Shown piece by piece: positions 1 to 10,125 of a DNA stretch of 64,000 nucleotides (its first letter is position 1; every line of letters starts with the position of its first letter). The stretch lies in NCBI GenBank assembly GCA_024516035.1, contig CM044964.1, positions 13,401,597 to 13,465,596 on the forward strand, given 5' to 3'. Position numbers and translations under genes: made by a program. The notes under the pieces were generated by a model. It saw only the letters and a program-made list of their open reading frames with translations. It searched no databases and was not told where the DNA came from. Source of the DNA: Bactericera cockerelli (taxonomy: Eukaryota; Arthropoda; Insecta; Hemiptera; Triozidae).

Positions 1-399
1 CAGATACCTGACCTTGTGCATAGGATGCGCCGTTTTGGTTTTGTAAAAACTCACTTTGAGCTGCGTTCCCTCGATATTGTCCTGACACCTGTCGTGTTAT
101 ACTCATGGGGTTTTGTAAGTATATTGGGGTGGAAGGAGTTGTTAGGTACTTCTGAGTGGAGTATTGTTGGCTGTTTTGTATTGTAGAGTACTGCTGTGGG
201 TTTTGTCGGTAATTTTTTTGAACACTCAATTTAGGAGTGGACGGATTTAAACTGTATGCGTTAATTTTGTTTTCTTTTTGATTGGATGGATAGACCACCA
301 TGGGTTGTTTGTTTGGATTCTGGGATGTTGAAATAAAATTTTGGTTTCCTCCGTATGTGGTGAGAAGGAATGGCTGATTGGTTGAGAATTGCTGATTAT
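1..399 (-). CDS. Skeletor: Skeletor-family exon 15 (partial, runs off the window)
   Basis: Open on the minus strand from an acceptor (TTGTTCCAG just above 399) to the window edge, 132 codons. It completes the split codon (G + AT = Asp) left by exon 14, so the frame is continuous. The product is low-complexity, rich in Gln, Asn, Ser, Thr and Tyr, with motifs such as QNPQQYSTIQNSQQYS and no recognisable domain. This is the disordered C-terminal tail of the protein; the stop codon lies outside the window. The exon assignment rests on phase and position, not on conserved residues. Confidence 0.75.
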
Positions 400-620
400 C
401 TGGAACAAATAAATTACAGGAAACACTCCTTAGTTCAATGAAATTAGTAATACATACATAGGTATTCTTGTTTTTTTTTTTTGTATTGTTTTTTGGTTAA
501 ATATAATTCAATCAAGACATCTTGTTTTGGAGATGACCTAGTGAAATATTAGTTCATGCTGTTCTGAATTGTAAGAATTTTACATCATTTCCTGAAAAAT
601 CCAAGATATTGATTACTCAC

Positions 621-836
621 CATTATTTAGTATGAATGCTACGGGTCCTGTTTTGTCAGAGTTTAAATCCAAGTTTTGCTGGAAATATTGTTCCATAGTT
701 TGATTGATAGTTTTTGGCTGCTCCTTGTTGATGTCCTTCTCGTGTATCGTGATGGGTTCTAGAGATTGCTGAATGACCACATTGTTTGAGCTCTCTGCTG
801 GATGAATATCTTTACGGTTCTCATCTATGTTGGAAT
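621..836 (-). CDS. Skeletor: Skeletor-family exon 14, disordered tail
   Basis: 216 nt between an acceptor (CAACTTCCAG) and a strong GTGAGT donor. It enters with G|AT (Asp) and leaves with a single G, matching the exons on both sides. It encodes a polar segment beginning DSNIDENRKDIHPAE and ending VAFILNNG. No domain is recognised. It belongs to the low-complexity C-terminal region that follows the cupredoxin-like part. Confidence 0.75.
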
Positions 837-933
837 CTGGAAGTTGAAAGATAATCAGTAATTTTTAATAAAATTAACTTTAGTATGCTTATGGTTAGGT
901 TCTATATGAATAATATGTATCTTTAGATCAAAT

Positions 934-959
934 CCCCCCCCCCCCCCCAAAAAAAAAAA
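934..959. repeat. Poly(C)-poly(A) homopolymer junction
   Basis: A run of 15 C directly followed by 11 A in the intron between exons 14 and 13. The rest of this 463-bp intron (837-1299) shows nothing else recognisable. Such runs are error-prone in assemblies, so the exact length is uncertain. Confidence 0.9.
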
Positions 960-1299
960 CTTTTTTATGATTATATATTATAATAATAATTGTTTAAGAC
1001 TTTTGCTAAAGCTGTCTTTGAACTAGCTTTAGTTGGAACTTCTTGCCTGCTCTAGAAAAACAAACCTCTAGTGACCCAGTTGTCTCTGCAATCTAGGATC
1101 TATCCTTAGAGATACATTGAAACACTCTAAAATATTTTTCATCCAGTTATGTTCACGAGTTTGGTTTCATTTATCAGTGATTTATAATTTATAAAAAATT
1201 GGTTTTGTGAACAATAACTGCGGTTGAATAAGGCATTGGGAAGTCGTAAGAATTTACAAAATTACGTAGGTGATATTTTCAATCGAGCTCCTTGCTTAC

Positions 1300-1768
1300 C
1301 ATCCTGATCTTCTTTTACTTCGTACTGCGCATGTCCACCTCTCTCTTGTTCTCTCTTTCGCTTCACTTCATTCTCTCGCTGTGCCTTCTCCTTGTTCTGT
1401 CTCTCTCTTTCTTCCATCTGCTGTAGGAACAGTTCATGTTGATTGTAACCGTTGAACTTGTTCTTGTTCAGCGCAAAATCGGTGATCTCGGCGCTCGACT
1501 TGAAATCGTTGGAAAGGGTTTCTTTGAACTTGTGCGGAATCAGTTGGGAAATGTCGCGGTGGAAAGCGTTCACTTCGGCACTGTCCGGCTTCACTCGGGT
1601 CGTAACTTTGATGCTGGGCCGAGTGTCCAGTTCGGAATCTGAAGTCTGTTCGTCCGTGTAGTCGTCATTCGGTCGCACTCGAGAAGTCACAGGTTCGCTA
1701 CCTTGAGCATCCTTGTCGCAACTGTTGAGGACGTTGATTTTCCATCCGAGATACCGGTGAGTGAAGCA
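1300..1768 (-). CDS. Skeletor: Skeletor-family exon 13: end of cupredoxin-like domain plus charged linker
   Basis: 469 nt, phase 0 in, one G out, with acceptor TTTTTTCAG and donor GTAAGC. It begins CFTHRYLGWKINVL, the Cys/His-containing end of the plastocyanin-like domain seen in Knickkopf/Skeletor proteins. It continues as an acidic linker and then a highly charged stretch (QQMEERERQNKEKAQ followed by Arg/Lys/Glu) that may form a coiled coil. The open frame runs past the acceptor into the duplicated intron copy, but homology to the family starts at the Cys codon, which fixes the exon edge. Confidence 0.9.
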
Positions 1769-1840
1769 CTGAAAAAGGAAAGAGAGATTTGTTAAACTGG
1801 GTAATGTGATCAATTTCTCTCTCGAGAGAGAAATTTCTCT

Positions 1841-1920
1841 TTCCATTCGAGATACCGGTGAGTGAAGCACTGAAAATGGAAAGAGAGTTTTGTAAAACTG
1901 GGCAATGTGATGAATTTCTA
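1841..1920 (-). repeat. Duplicate of exon 13 acceptor edge
   Basis: About 80 bp repeat the first ~25 nt of exon 13, its AG acceptor and the upstream intron, at a period of 101 bp. The shared core GAGATACCGGTGAGTGAAGC occurs at 1748 and again at 1849. The duplicated acceptor (CATTTTCAG) looks intact, so it is a decoy 3' splice site 101 bp upstream of the real one in the transcript. Confidence 0.9.
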
Positions 1921-2985
1921 TTGAGAGATTATTCACATTGAGAGACAATGAATTTATCTACGTGACGTTTTCCTCATTGCACCTGGGTTTTCTCACTGGG
2001 TTTACTATACATAAGCTGATTGATAAAAACTACACAGTTAATATAGTTATGATACAAATTTATCTTAACACCTATGGCAGTTATTAACATAGGAAATACT
2101 CAACAATTCCATTAAATAAAATAAACAGCGGACCCTGTAAATAACTTTAATTTACTCGTACATTTCCATGTGAATTTTAATATCTGAGTCTCAAGAAATC
2201 ATACATATTAATATTGGTAAAATGTTTCACATAGTCAAATGCATAAAGGTTTAAAATGATAATTGATAAACGACCTTTCTCTGTATTTTATGAACCTTGA
2301 AAATCGTGAGATCTTTTATCAGTTGGAGTCGGTTCTTAGTTAGGTTAACATTAAGAAATCTTTTAAATAACATGGTGATATTAAAAGTTTTTTTTTGTAG
2401 TGATCGTCAACAGTGTAGCTACGAGTATAAAGAGCGAGAGAGAAAAGAGAAATAGTAAATATTGTATTCACTACAAACTGACATCACTGTGATGCTTGTC
2501 GTGAGACACAGTACTGACACACTTTAACATTTTTTTTTTTTTTTTTTTTGCTTCTTTACAAGTTTAAATACTTGTAGCATTTAAACAGTTTTCTGTATCT
2601 GTTTGTATTTTTTCTCTTAATGTTTTCCTTGTAACGCTCCATCACGATTTTCAGATTATGTGTTTTTATTGACCAGGATGAGATTTTGATATACAATACT
2701 TAAATATATGTACTCTAATTGATTTCGAGTGATCTTCGTCGATTAAGAGCTTATAGACTAGGACAAAGGGCGAATTTGTATTGATCACAACAAAAATCAA
2801 GAAAAACGTTAGTTTTGCAACGCCAAGAAAAACAGAACGAGCGTGCATACTTATTTTGACTTTTAAGGAAGACTGTTCCTACTTTGAGAGATATTATGGT
2901 GCACTGTGATTGGCGGAAAATCCGAATTCAGGTACAGTCTTGCCTTATACATATTCGTTGCTAGCCCATTTTTTGATTTTTCTCT

Positions 2986-3160
2986 TATTTATTTATTTTA
3001 ATTTATTTACACTTTATTAATTGGACACATTATATACAACACAGATAATTACAAATTAATATACAATATAAGAGAAGAAAAAAAAAGAAGAAAAAAAAAT
3101 ATATATATAATATATGTCTTAACTAAAGGGCGGGGTTATTGCCTTAGGCTTTCTTATACA
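2986..3160 (-). mobile_element. LINE 3' end fragment
   Basis: Minus-strand copy of a repeat with the core GGCAATAACCCCGCCCTTTAG followed by an A/T-rich tail. The same core occurs at 10020-10125, 24689-24860, 31885-32085 and 52588-52730. Reading through the core gives a short coding end resembling the C-terminus of a LINE ORF, so I take it as a 5'-truncated non-LTR element. The remainder of the intron 1921-3409 holds poly(T) at about 2530-2549 and nothing else I recognise. Confidence 0.55.
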
Positions 3161-3409
3161 TATTGCCTTATTGCTTTCTTTATACATATTTGTTGTTAGC
3201 CCATTTTTTTAAATTGCCCCTTCTGATATGAAAAAAATCACAAGGCACCTGATAGTAATGTTCAAGTAACGGTTCCGGATGCACTGTCTTTAAATGAGAG
3301 AGATAGGTTTTTTAGTGGGTGGAAATCCCACTCCCCATGTTTTCCGGGTGTCTTTAAAAGATTTTTCCCCTATCTCTTTCTCAAAAAAAAGAAAGAAAAA
3401 AAAAGGTAC

Positions 3410-3637
3410 CTGATAGTAAACAGTGTCCGGGGTGTTGGCATCGGGCGTCCACTGAATCAATCCTGGCTCTCCGTGGTCGCAGATCAGGCTCAGAGTTCTC
3501 TGGTAGGCCCCGAAGGAAACAAACTCATCGGCCGCAGGCTGCTCCGGGTCCGGCGTCCAGTTGCAAAGTCTGCCCACGCCTGAGGCGACGATCTTACCCG
3601 ACTTGTCTCGCTCCGCTCCGGCGAATATCCGGACATT
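3410..3637 (-). CDS. Skeletor: Skeletor-family exon 12: cupredoxin-like domain
   Basis: 228 nt, phase 0 on both sides, acceptor TTGCTTGCAG and donor GTACCT. It encodes NVRIFAGAERDKSGKIVAS through CNWTPDPEQPAADEFVSFG to PGLIQWTPDANTPDTVYYQ. These are hallmark residues of the region after DOMON in Knickkopf/Skeletor proteins, where a copper-protein-like fold is predicted. The GC content is much higher than in the surrounding introns, as for the other conserved exons. A short echo of the donor edge (ACCTGATAGTAA) recurs at about 3247. Confidence 0.95.
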
Positions 3638-3763
3638 CTGCAAGCAAGGGATTTTCAATGAGGTTTATTATTATTATTATACGACGCTTAATAGATATAA
3701 ATGGACATTATGTACAATTGTACATACAAATAATTATTTTAACAATGAAAAAAATGGAAACAA

Positions 3764-4150
3764 TATATGAATGGGTGAGTAGAAGAACCAGGAATGTCAA
3801 AAATCGATTTTTTTTTCTTCGTAGAATATGAATGAATGTACTCTTTTCTATCATCTCTGTGAATATGAAGGAGAAATACCCCTTAAAAGTATATTTTTTT
3901 TCGATTTTAAAGTGGGGGAAGCGGGAAAAAAATCTGATGTAACACAAGGAATGTAACAAAATCACTGACCACTTTTGCTAGCAGTATTAGTACCTAGTTG
4001 TGAGAATCTTGTCGAATAACAAGGAATGTAAAATTTAATTTTCTTATACTCATTAGCATCAGGAAAGCTAAAATAAGACAAATCTTATTTCTGCTTTCCT
4101 GAAAAGTCGATTTTTGACATTCCTGGTTCTTCTACTCACCCATTCATATA
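3764..4150. mobile_element. MITE with 44-bp perfect inverted repeats
   Basis: Both ends carry the same 44-bp sequence in inverse orientation, starting TATATGAATGGGTGAGTAG and ending with AATGTCAAAAATCGA. The internal ~300 bp have no coding potential. The BEL/Pao element inserted one base beyond the right terminus, so the MITE's original right flank now lies at 10020. Confidence 0.8.
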
Positions 4151-4151
4151 C

Positions 4152-4406
4152 TGTTCGATCTTGTAATGAAAGTTCGTAATTTGAATTTTACTGGCCTCAC
4201 TACGACGACGCATCTTCTTTTGTAGCGTTCACTCCTGGTAATAAAGTAAATAAACACTGTCAGTTGTCAGTTGCCTTTCAGAAATTTTCACAGACGAATT
4301 TTTCTCTTGTCATTTTCCTTCATTTTTTCTCCAGTTTAAGTTTGCAAGTTTGTAAGTAAGTTAAGTTTCTAAGCAAGAAATAAGTAAGAATAAGCAAGAT
4401 CCTCCA
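4152..4406 (+). repeat. 5' LTR of BEL/Pao element
   Basis: 255 bp from TGTTCGATCTTG to GATCCTCCA. Reading it against the 9765-10019 copy I find no difference. It contains an AATAAA-like motif (GGTAATAAAGTAAATAAA) suitable for polyadenylation, and short AAGTAAGTT-type internal repeats near the 3' end. Confidence 0.95.
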
Positions 4407-4409
4407 TTT

Positions 4410-4426
4410 TGGTCCTTCGGGCCGGA
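4410..4426 (+). other. Primer-binding site, tRNA-Tyr-like
   Basis: TGGTCCTTCGGGCCGGA starts three bases after the 5' LTR. It is one mismatch away from the complement of the 3' end of eukaryotic tRNA-Tyr as I remember it. This is the expected place for the minus-strand primer of an LTR retrotransposon. Confidence 0.7.
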
Positions 4427-4495
4427 TATCGTAAAGTTTTAAGTTCAAGTTCAAGTTCAAGTGCAGTGCAAGATTGGAAGGTATCTACATGCAAG

Positions 4496-7400
4496 ATGAC
4501 AGAAGAGAAAATCAAACTACTTACATCAAAAGCGGATAATATCTTTGGTAAGGTGAAAGAAATTTATGAATTCATAGGAAAAGTAGCAGTAGACAAATCT
4601 CTCAGGACGTCTCTACTAAGTAAAGCAACATTAGTAGATGGCTATTATCTGAGGTTTGAAGAGATTATCAGTGAGATTGAAAAGCTGAAATTATCTGCAG
4701 ATGAAAACTATGTTCCTGATCATGAAAGACTGGATAGTTTAGAGGAAATGATAGGTATCATAAAATACAATTCCTCAATTTGTGATACTAGACGTGGGGT
4801 GGAAAAGATCACACCTGAAATCCCCAAGTTACCTACATTAGATTTGCCGTACTTCGACGGTAATATCCAAAACTGGTCGATTTTCTCAGAGACATTTATT
4901 TCATTGATCCATAACAACAAGTCTTTATCTAATGATCAAAAGATTCAGTATTTGGTTTCAAGATTAAAATCAGCCGCATTGAGTGTTTGCACAGGTATCC
5001 CACCCATTGGAGCCAACTATGAGACAATTTGGGCAGCACTCAAAGACAGGTATGAAGACAAGCGAGCCATGGCAGGAAGTTATATGGACACAATCATCAA
5101 CTTTAAGAATATTAAAAGTGAATCGATTCAACTTTACCAACATTTCATTGATGAAGTAGGCATGGCAGTGTCAGCGCTTAATGGTCTCAAATTAGAAAAT
5201 TTGGCTGAATATATTTTATATGCGCTATCCGTTCGCAAGTTAGATGCTGATCTATGTCGTAAATTTGAAACCAAAGTTTTACATTCCAGTGATATGCCAA
5301 CGTTCAGCAGCTTGTTGGCGTTTGTAAAAGATGAAATGCGCATCATGCAACGCATAGATGGCCAAGTCAAGGAGGTTCCCAAGAAGGTTCCTCAGACTAA
5401 TGTTTTTTCATTCAAGCCTAAACCTACATACAAGCCTATGTCATTGGTTGTTGCGTCTGAAAAACAGAAGAATGTATGTGTAGCATGCAAGGAAGAAGTG
5501 CACCAGCTGTACTCATGTGCTACATTCGCATCTCTCAAGGCAAGTGAAAGATTGGATTTGGTTAAGTCAAATAAGCTCTGTTTTAACTGTTTAAGTCCAA
5601 ATCATTCGGCTATTTCATGTTCAAACAAGCTAAATTGCAAAAAGTGCAATTATCGTCATCATACAATGTTACATTTAGATACCTACTCTACTTCACATGA
5701 TGATAATAAGAAAACATCTCTTGTTAGTGACATTCCAGCTACTACCAGTGAGACTCATGTGGTATCTTCATGCTACTCAACTTCTAAGTTTCATACACCT
5801 ATGGAAAACACCAAGAGTACTACAGTCCTGCTCTCTACCGTGAAAGTCAAAATTCAAGATCAGCATGGAAATCCTCAGGTAATGCGAATGTTACTCGACA
5901 GTGCTAGTATGAGTCACTTTATCACAACATCATGTTGTAACAAATTGGGAATTAATTACAAGCCAGTTTCACTAGAAATAGGTGGAATTGGTGGAATAGC
6001 GAGTCAAGCTAAAGGAGTGACTGCTTTCAGCTTCTGTTCACGTTTTGACCCTCAAAAATCATTCAACGTAACTGAAGCATTGGTTGTTGACAAAATTACC
6101 AATAAGTTACCTATTTGTCCTATTGATATTGATCAGCTATCATATTTGAAAAATTTGAAGTTAAGTGATGATACGTTCTATGTACCAGATAAGATAGATG
6201 GGCTCATTGGAGCTGAGCTATTCTCACTTCTTGTGGGGAAACCTAAGTTAATAAGAAATAACAGTCCTACTGTCATTGAATCAGTATTAGGAGATATTGT
6301 GATGGGCAAAGCTCCTATTATTACAAGTAACAAGGAAATTGATTTCTGTGCATTAATACAAACACCTCTAGAGTCCGTAATGCAAAAGTTCTGGACTATA
6401 GAAGAAGTTCCCTCACCTCCACACATAAGTGAGGAAGATGCTATGTGTGAGAAGCTATTCATTGATTCAAGTAAGCGTTTAGAGGATGGGTCCTATTGTG
6501 TGTCCCTTCCTTTCAAATCTGATCCTAAAAATTTGGGTAACTCGTATGAGATTGCCAAGAAAAGATTGTTAGGTCTTGAGAGGAGACACAGCTCAAAACC
6601 TGAAGTGGCAAAGGAGTATGTCAAGGTCATTAATGAATATATGCAAGAAAATTATGCACATAAGGTAGATATTTCACAGGTAAAATCACCTTGTTATTTT
6701 ATGCCTCATCATGCTATTGTAAAACCAGAACGCGTAACATCAAAGGTTCGTGTAGTTTTTGATATGAGTTGTTCTTCAACTAGTGGACACTCTCTAAACG
6801 ATCTGCTATACACTGGACCTACCTTGTATAATGACTTATTTAAGCTCTTAATAACATTTCGTATGTTTCCATATGCTTGTACCGCAGATATTCGTAAGAT
6901 GTTTCTTCAGATTCACATGCATCCAGATGACTACAAGTTCCATTGTTTCCTGTGGCGTGATACACCGGAACAAGATATTCAGTGCTATCAAATGAACAGA
7001 GTGGTGTTTGGAAGTAAGCCGAGTCCATACCTTGCTCAACGTGTTCTACGACAACTCGCTAGTGATGAAAGTCAACTATATCCACAGGCAGCCAAGGAAG
7101 TAGAGAAAAACTTTTACATGGACGATTATTTGTCTAGTTTTCTAGAAGAAAATGACGCGGTAAGCACTTTAACACAATGTACATCATTATTAAGATGTGG
7201 CGGGTTTCAACTCACAAAGTTTGCTAGCAACAGCCAAACTGTGATAAAAGCCATTACAAGTCCTGAGAACGTTAATAAAACTAATGTTCAATGGAATGAT
7301 CATGAATATATGAAAGTATTAGGAATCGAATGGTGCCCATCTGAAGACAACTTTAAGTTCAAAGTAAATGTTGATAATGTTGTTTGCACCAAAAGAGCCA

Positions 7401-9661
7401 TTCTTAGTACAGTTGCTAGAATCTATGACGTGCTAGGTTTGATAAGTCCTGTCACTACTCAAGTCAAGATAATCATGAAAGAATTGTGGAATCTGAAGCT
7501 TGATTGGGACGACAAACCTCCATATACCATTTGCCAACAATGGGCAACTTTGGTCAAGGAATTTTCACTACTTAGTGATTACAAGATACCCAGACACTTA
7601 TTGATCTTTAAAAATACCAAATTGAGTTTAGTTGGGTTCTGTGACGCCTCAGAAAAGGCACTAGGGGCATGCATATATGCTCAAGTTACACATTTAGATG
7701 GTAATATCACCACTCAACTTATATGTGGAAAATCAAAATTGACACCACTAAAATATATAAGTATACCCAGAAAAGAACTTTGTTCTATGATGTTATTGTC
7801 AAAACTGATGCATACTATTGTTTCGACATGTGAAGAAAGATACACTGTTGAACACATTTATTGCTTTAGTGACAGCCAAGTTGCTCTTGCATGGGTTTCT
7901 TCGGAATCCTCACGATGGAAAGTTTTCGTAGCCAATAGGGTTACGAAAATTCAAGAAAATGTAAATAGTAAAAATTGGTTTTACGTCAAGGGAAGCGAAA
8001 ACCCAGCTGATTGCTTATCCAGAGGTTTATCGCCAAGCGAGCTTATTACTCATGAACTTTGGTCTAATGGACCTACTTGGATGTGCAAAGCTACCAATGA
8101 ATGGGCTCTGAACCACACCGTGACTTTGAATGAACAAACACTCTCAGAAGCCAAGCCAACTTCATATGTTACAGTGAAAGAGTCTGAGAAAGTTGTTCCA
8201 GGTATTGTACTACTAGATTTAGCCAAGCGAAGCTCTTCTTGGGAAAGACTTCTTCATTCAGTTTGTTACGTTCTGAAATTTACTAAAATAATTAAACGCG
8301 GAAAAATAACTCCACAAGATTTGACTGTCTCAGAACTAACCCTGCTGAAAGCTTTGCAGCAACAAGAGTTTGCCTCAGATATTAAAAAATTACAAGCTAA
8401 CAAAGAGTGTTCAGATTCATTCAAACAAATTCATGCATTTATACAGGATGGTGTTGTACTCTGTGGAGGTAGGATCTCAAATGCTGCACACTTGGACTAT
8501 TCTCAGATGCATCCCATAGTCTTACCTAAAACTCACCATATTGTCTGTCTCATTATCGACTACTATCATCGCAAGAACCTACACACTGGTCCGCATCTAC
8601 TGATATCTATATTGAGAAACAAATATTGGATATTCGGTTGCAGAGATATCGTAAGACGCCAGTTGAAAAAATGTAATCTCTGTTTCAAACATAATCCGAA
8701 ACCTTTGTATCCTTTGATGGGAAATTTGCCTGCGGCTCGTGTAAGTGAATCCAAAGCTTTCTTACACACGGGTGTAGATTATGCGGGACCATTTAATGTA
8801 ACCATTTCAAAACACAGAGGTGTTAAAACACAAAAGGCATACCTCTGTCTATTTATATGCATGGCTACAAAGGCTATACATCTTGAGTTGGCTTCTAGTT
8901 TGTCAACTGAAAAATTTCTAGCCGCTCTAGGAAGATTTATAGCAAGAAGAGGTCTTGTAAGAGTTTTGTACTCCGATCAAGGCTCGAATTTCATTGGCGC
9001 AAAAAATACTCTAAACGAGTTATATGATTTTCTGGATTCAAACAACTATAAAGAATCTCTAGAAGAAAATCTACTTGAGAGAAGAATTGAATTCAAGTTC
9101 AATCCACCTGCATCACCTCATTTTGGTGGTTTGTGGGAAAGCAACATTCGACAAGTCAAGAGACATCTATATAAAGCTATTGGCTTTCAGATCCTGTCAT
9201 ATGAAGAGTTGAATACTGTTCTTATTGAAATCGAAGCTATACTGAATAGTAGACCACTCTGTCAACTTGATGTGGATTCGTCAGCACCCAAAGCTTTAAC
9301 CCCTGCACATTTTTTGATGCAAGAGCCTGGATTCACACCTCTGACTGCAACACCTCTGGATCTAGGACAACGATTCAAGCTCACTCAGCAGATGATTCAA
9401 TCATTTTGGACTCGTTGGTCAACTGAATATCTCACTTCTTTACAGCAACGAACCAAGTGGTTGAAGAATGATGATGAATTGAAGGTTGGGCTTATTGTTC
9501 TCATAAAATCAGAGAACACCCCTGTTCTATCATGGCCTATGGGAAAGGTCGTCCAAATTTTTCCAGGGAAAGATGGCATTTCTAGGGTGGCTCTGGTTAA
9601 AACCTCCCGCGGTCTATTTAAAAGACCAGTTGTAAAAATCTGTCCATTACCAAATCAGTAG
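4496..9661 (+). CDS. BEL/Pao gag-pol polyprotein (1721 aa)
   Basis: Single open frame ending TAG. The frame is open upstream to the LTR, but the first ATG is at 4496, which I take as the start. Order of parts: a gag segment with a DUF1759-like region (near LDLPYFDGNIQNWSIF, residue ~120); a CCHC zinc knuckle CFNCLSPNHSAISC (~361) and a second Cys/His cluster; a retroviral-type aspartic protease with LLDSAS (~467); reverse transcriptase with the catalytic YMDD (~873); RNase H beginning GFCDASEKALGAC (~1047); an HHCC-like zinc-binding segment; an integrase core with Asp in VDYAGP (~1426), Asp in YSDQGSNF (~1492) and Glu in FGGLWES (~1545); and a DUF5641-like tail. No stops or frameshifts. The protease motif has Ala where DSG/DTG is usual, which is tolerated in this clade. 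Confidence 0.96.
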   Translation: MTEEKIKLLTSKADNIFGKVKEIYEFIGKVAVDKSLRTSLLSKATLVDGYYLRFEEIISEIEKLKLSADENYVPDHERLDSLEEMIGIIKYNSSICDTRRGVEKITPEIPKLPTLDLPYFDGNIQNWSIFSETFISLIHNNKSLSNDQKIQYLVSRLKSAALSVCTGIPPIGANYETIWAALKDRYEDKRAMAGSYMDTIINFKNIKSESIQLYQHFIDEVGMAVSALNGLKLENLAEYILYALSVRKLDADLCRKFETKVLHSSDMPTFSSLLAFVKDEMRIMQRIDGQVKEVPKKVPQTNVFSFKPKPTYKPMSLVVASEKQKNVCVACKEEVHQLYSCATFASLKASERLDLVKSNKLCFNCLSPNHSAISCSNKLNCKKCNYRHHTMLHLDTYSTSHDDNKKTSLVSDIPATTSETHVVSSCYSTSKFHTPMENTKSTTVLLSTVKVKIQDQHGNPQVMRMLLDSASMSHFITTSCCNKLGINYKPVSLEIGGIGGIASQAKGVTAFSFCSRFDPQKSFNVTEALVVDKITNKLPICPIDIDQLSYLKNLKLSDDTFYVPDKIDGLIGAELFSLLVGKPKLIRNNSPTVIESVLGDIVMGKAPIITSNKEIDFCALIQTPLESVMQKFWTIEEVPSPPHISEEDAMCEKLFIDSSKRLEDGSYCVSLPFKSDPKNLGNSYEIAKKRLLGLERRHSSKPEVAKEYVKVINEYMQENYAHKVDISQVKSPCYFMPHHAIVKPERVTSKVRVVFDMSCSSTSGHSLNDLLYTGPTLYNDLFKLLITFRMFPYACTADIRKMFLQIHMHPDDYKFHCFLWRDTPEQDIQCYQMNRVVFGSKPSPYLAQRVLRQLASDESQLYPQAAKEVEKNFYMDDYLSSFLEENDAVSTLTQCTSLLRCGGFQLTKFASNSQTVIKAITSPENVNKTNVQWNDHEYMKVLGIEWCPSEDNFKFKVNVDNVVCTKRAILSTVARIYDVLGLISPVTTQVKIIMKELWNLKLDWDDKPPYTICQQWATLVKEFSLLSDYKIPRHLLIFKNTKLSLVGFCDASEKALGACIYAQVTHLDGNITTQLICGKSKLTPLKYISIPRKELCSMMLLSKLMHTIVSTCEERYTVEHIYCFSDSQVALAWVSSESSRWKVFVANRVTKIQENVNSKNWFYVKGSENPADCLSRGLSPSELITHELWSNGPTWMCKATNEWALNHTVTLNEQTLSEAKPTSYVTVKESEKVVPGIVLLDLAKRSSSWERLLHSVCYVLKFTKIIKRGKITPQDLTVSELTLLKALQQQEFASDIKKLQANKECSDSFKQIHAFIQDGVVLCGGRISNAAHLDYSQMHPIVLPKTHHIVCLIIDYYHRKNLHTGPHLLISILRNKYWIFGCRDIVRRQLKKCNLCFKHNPKPLYPLMGNLPAARVSESKAFLHTGVDYAGPFNVTISKHRGVKTQKAYLCLFICMATKAIHLELASSLSTEKFLAALGRFIARRGLVRVLYSDQGSNFIGAKNTLNELYDFLDSNNYKESLEENLLERRIEFKFNPPASPHFGGLWESNIRQVKRHLYKAIGFQILSYEELNTVLIEIEAILNSRPLCQLDVDSSAPKALTPAHFLMQEPGFTPLTATPLDLGQRFKLTQQMIQSFWTRWSTEYLTSLQQRTKWLKNDDELKVGLIVLIKSENTPVLSWPMGKVVQIFPGKDGISRVALVKTSRGLFKRPVVKICPLPNQ

Positions 9662-9764
9662 GAAATTGGTTGGTGCTATATTATCATACTTTTATCATTG
9701 AAAGATAGTACCCACTAATTATATTTTGAATTTTTATGAAACCAACGGTTCATGGTGGGGAGAA

Positions 9765-10019
9765 TGTTCGATCTTGTAATGAAAGTTCGTAATTTGAATT
9801 TTACTGGCCTCACTACGACGACGCATCTTCTTTTGTAGCGTTCACTCCTGGTAATAAAGTAAATAAACACTGTCAGTTGTCAGTTGCCTTTCAGAAATTT
9901 TCACAGACGAATTTTTCTCTTGTCATTTTCCTTCATTTTTTCTCCAGTTTAAGTTTGCAAGTTTGTAAGTAAGTTAAGTTTCTAAGCAAGAAATAAGTAA
10001 GAATAAGCAAGATCCTCCA
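9765..10019 (+). repeat. 3' LTR of BEL/Pao element
   Basis: Matches the 5' LTR base for base as far as I can read. It is preceded by the purine-rich tract at 9753-9764 and followed directly by the TATAC target duplication. Confidence 0.95.
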
Positions 10020-10125
10020 TATACAATATAAATGAAAAAGAATAGAAAATATATAAAAACATATTTTCTAACTAAAGGGCGGGGTTATTGGCTATGGCAA
10101 TCTCTTCCACCCAACCCAAGGTTTG
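10020..10125 (-). mobile_element. LINE 3' end fragment
   Basis: Minus-strand copy of the GGCAATAACCCCGCCC tail family, here followed by a coding-like TTGGGTGGAAGAGATTGCC. The BEL/Pao insertion separates it from the MITE at 3764-4150. Between 10126 and 10450 I see no recognisable element. Confidence 0.55.

Larger units (their letters stand above)
4152..10019 (+). mobile_element. Complete BEL/Pao LTR retrotransposon
   Basis: 5868-bp element bounded by two 255-bp LTRs (TG...CA) and by the 5-bp target duplication TATAC at 4147-4151 and 10020-10024. Behind the left LTR is a primer-binding site, and before the right LTR is a short purine tract (GGTGGGGAGAA). One open gag-pol frame fills the interior. 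The order gag, protease, RT, RNase H, integrase, DUF5641-like tail is that of BEL/Pao. It sits antisense in the Skeletor intron between exons 12 and 11. The intact frame, apparently identical LTRs and clean target site argue for a very young, possibly active copy. Confidence 0.96.

Noticed and set aside
1769..1948. Upstream extension of the exon 13 frame, open for another 60 codons
   Set aside because: Conserved family sequence starts at CFTHRYLGWK directly after a good AG acceptor. The extra frame crosses the duplicated intron edge and encodes nothing conserved.
4409..4495. N-terminal extension of the BEL/Pao frame to the LTR
   Set aside because: It would start at TTG and would translate the primer-binding site. 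The first ATG is at 4496.
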